Assembly (NCBI GenBank): GCA_019925105.1
Contig: JAHGAU010000013.1
Location: 868,001-932,000, forward strand
From: Niebla homalea
Lineage: Eukaryota; Ascomycota; Lecanoromycetes; Lecanorales; Ramalinaceae
Reading direction: 5' to 3'
Length of the DNA stretch: 64,000 nt
This document shows, in pieces, positions 62,401-64,000 of this stretch. Made by a program: the position numbers and the translations under genes. The stretch's first letter is position 1; each line of letters starts with the position of its first letter. The notes beneath the pieces were generated by a model, which had not been told where the DNA came from, searched no databases, and saw nothing but the letters and a program-made list of their open reading frames with translations.

Positions 62401-64000
62401 CGACGCGCCGGTCGAAGGCTTCCCCGACCTCATGAAGATGCGGAGAAAGTCTGATCTTGCCTTTCGCTTGACGTTTCCTGCAAATGGATCAGCCACCGTG
62501 ATCGCTCAAACTTGGATGTAGTTACTTACCATCAGCGCTACTCAAGACGTCCAGCAGAATGTCAATCACCTCTGACTGAAGCAATTCAGAACTGGTGACG
62601 GTGTTCAAGGCGTCTCCCTTGAAATAGTCGGACAGCTGCGAGAACAAATTATCCCCTTCCTGGTGTCCATGTTTAGTGTAGCAACTGGAAATGGCTTTAG
62701 CCAGAGACTGCAGCTTTTTCAATATCTTTGAAGCTTTGTCTTTCATGGACTTTGAACTAGATGTCTCATGGATCTCGAGGAATTTCTTGGCTGTCATGAT
62801 GGTGTAATCACGATCCGAAGCCATTGATGATATGTGGTAGTCTTGTTCTGATGTCGAAGATTCGGATGGCGAGGGCGAGTCATCTTCTCGAATCTCCCTC
62901 GTCATCTCGTCATCGTCATCATCATCATCGTCATGATCCTGCTCACCACCATTATCATCGTCATCTTCGTCCTCGTCATGTTCATCACGCTCAACTTCCT
63001 GATCCTCATCATGTCCTTGACTATCAACTCCACGGACGTTGTGATGGGCTACAACGAGATCTGTAGCACCCGGGAGCTTGGGTGGCGGTCCGATGACAGG
63101 TTCTGGCTTCGCGGCAGCTGATTTAGGCTCAATCTTGGTAATTTCTTGATCCGCGATCTTCGAGATTTCTGTCATAACACCCTCACGGTAGAACTGATAA
63201 CCATAAATCTTCGCCAGTCGATTCAATAGTAAGTCTGCTGCTTGTAATGCCGACCTGACCAGGGACGGATGGTCTTGCTGTGAAAGGATCGATGCCAAGA
63301 ATGAGGCGTAAGGTACAGTCCGTAGCGAAACCTCCAGGATCTTGCCATCTAGATTCGACAGCATTTTGAGCTGCGCCGTGAGAACCTTTTGCCGCACAGC
63401 GAGATTCACCGTACTCGAAAAGGCGTCCGTCAGGGTCGGGAACATGACAATCGCGAATCTCTTGAGCTCAGCGAAGCAGTCTTGTAAGATCGCTAAGCGT
63501 TGTTGATGCGATGTTGGAGAGTCGATTTTTCGGTAGGGCAAGATATCGTCATCAAAGAGCATTGGTGGGGGTAGGGCGTCCGCGATGGAGAGACGTTCCT
63601 TTTGCACGGGAGGTAGTAATTCGCAAATGACATTCAATGTCTCGGAAATTTGCTCTCTGGGTCGATGGATTAGGGTCTGCATGATCAGGATACTGTCAAT
63701 CTGGGAGGTCATGTCTTCAAGGCCGCTTGGAGGAGACACCCCGGTCAGGATTTGGTAAAGCGTATCAACAACCTCCATCTTGAGCAGTGCAGCCGAGAGC
63801 TTTGGACTAGCCTGAGCAGTGATCGTGAGGACCCTCAAGAATTGTGTGTGAATGCTCGGCCCAATCAGATTGGTGGTCCCTGGCTGCAAGAGACGCCTGA
63901 TGGCTTTCAACAACTCCACGCTTACGAGACTTTCGAGCTTGTCGTAATCGTTTCGAAAGCTCTCCACGATCCTGCACACACAGATTGATCCTTGCTCGAC
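59491..64000 (-). CDS. Ufd4/TRIP12-like HECT E3 ubiquitin ligase, 5' end outside window
   Basis: Visible exons 63970-62530, 62477-59958, 59903-59754 and 59687-59491. An intron acceptor (GTGCAG) abuts 63970, so the gene continues past the right edge. The upstream part is armadillo/HEAT-like helical sequence (SVELLKAIRRLLQPGTTNLI), then acidic low-complexity (about 62880-63000) and Pro/Ser-rich linkers with a poly-Pro run. The C-terminal HECT domain ends LLSVMTCANYVKLPDYS with the catalytic Cys and AFHLS at the terminus. It transfers ubiquitin from E2 to substrates (ubiquitin-fusion and N-degron degradation in the family). The 54-bp intron 59904-59957 is in frame without stops, but its removal restores EDWSMETLCDSIKADHGYN. 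A methionine-like start near 62496 is intronic. Housekeeping gene. Confidence 0.9.

Noticed and set aside
62478..62529. Apparent start codon of the HECT ORF (MADPFAGN)
   Set aside because: Lies in a 52-bp intron with GTAAGT donor and TGCAG acceptor; the protein continues from the upstream exon.

Overview
This window is nuclear DNA of a filamentous ascomycete (Pezizomycotina). The basis is short GT-AG introns (49-101 bp) with CTRAY-type branch points, an intron-containing tRNA-Asn, a copper-fist transcription factor, an NLR-type NB-ARC relic, a Ufd4-type HECT ligase, and a multidomain iterative non-reducing polyketide synthase (PKS). Species cannot be read from the sequence; a lichen-forming or related lineage is possible but unproven. 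All gene models were spliced by eye from GT/AG sites, reading phase and family conservation.

Left part (1-14 kb): a decayed NLR gene (1-1469, minus), a copper-fist regulator (4516-6335), a small hydrophobic protein (6866-7279, minus), the GPI-transamidase subunit Gpi16/PIG-T (8296-10230, minus), a single-pass Ser/Thr-rich membrane protein (11268-12216) and an F-box-like protein (12706-13551, minus). From about 14 to 27.5 kb the window is gene-poor. It holds only relics, uncertain ORFs, short tandem duplications and one orphan gene (22880-23869). A three-repeat Myb protein (27524-29091) closes this part.

Middle (31-54.4 kb): a biosynthetic gene cluster in partial decay. Genes that look intact are a secreted GMC oxidoreductase (31033-33283), a metallo-beta-lactamase-fold hydrolase (34670-35887, minus), an O-methyltransferase (38814-40614, minus), a non-reducing PKS of order SAT-KS-AT-PT-ACP-CMeT-TE (43764-51670, minus, 2519 aa) and a P450 (52545-54433) read divergently from the PKS. 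Broken between them are a DMATS-type prenyltransferase remnant, a short-chain dehydrogenase pseudogene and a second P450 with four frame changes but intact haem and I-helix motifs. The PKS architecture predicts a C-methylated single-ring aromatic acid of the methyl-orsellinate type. The surviving tailoring enzymes could oxidise and O-methylate it, and prenylation seems to have been lost. A foldback/MITE-like element and degenerate GGGTGA-type minisatellites lie inside the cluster.

Right part (55.6-64 kb): housekeeping DNA. tRNA-Asn(GUU) with a 37-nt intron, cytochrome b5 (58018-58905, minus) with a (TG)n tract in an intron, and the C-terminal portion of a Ufd4/TRIP12-like HECT E3 ligase that runs off the right edge (minus).
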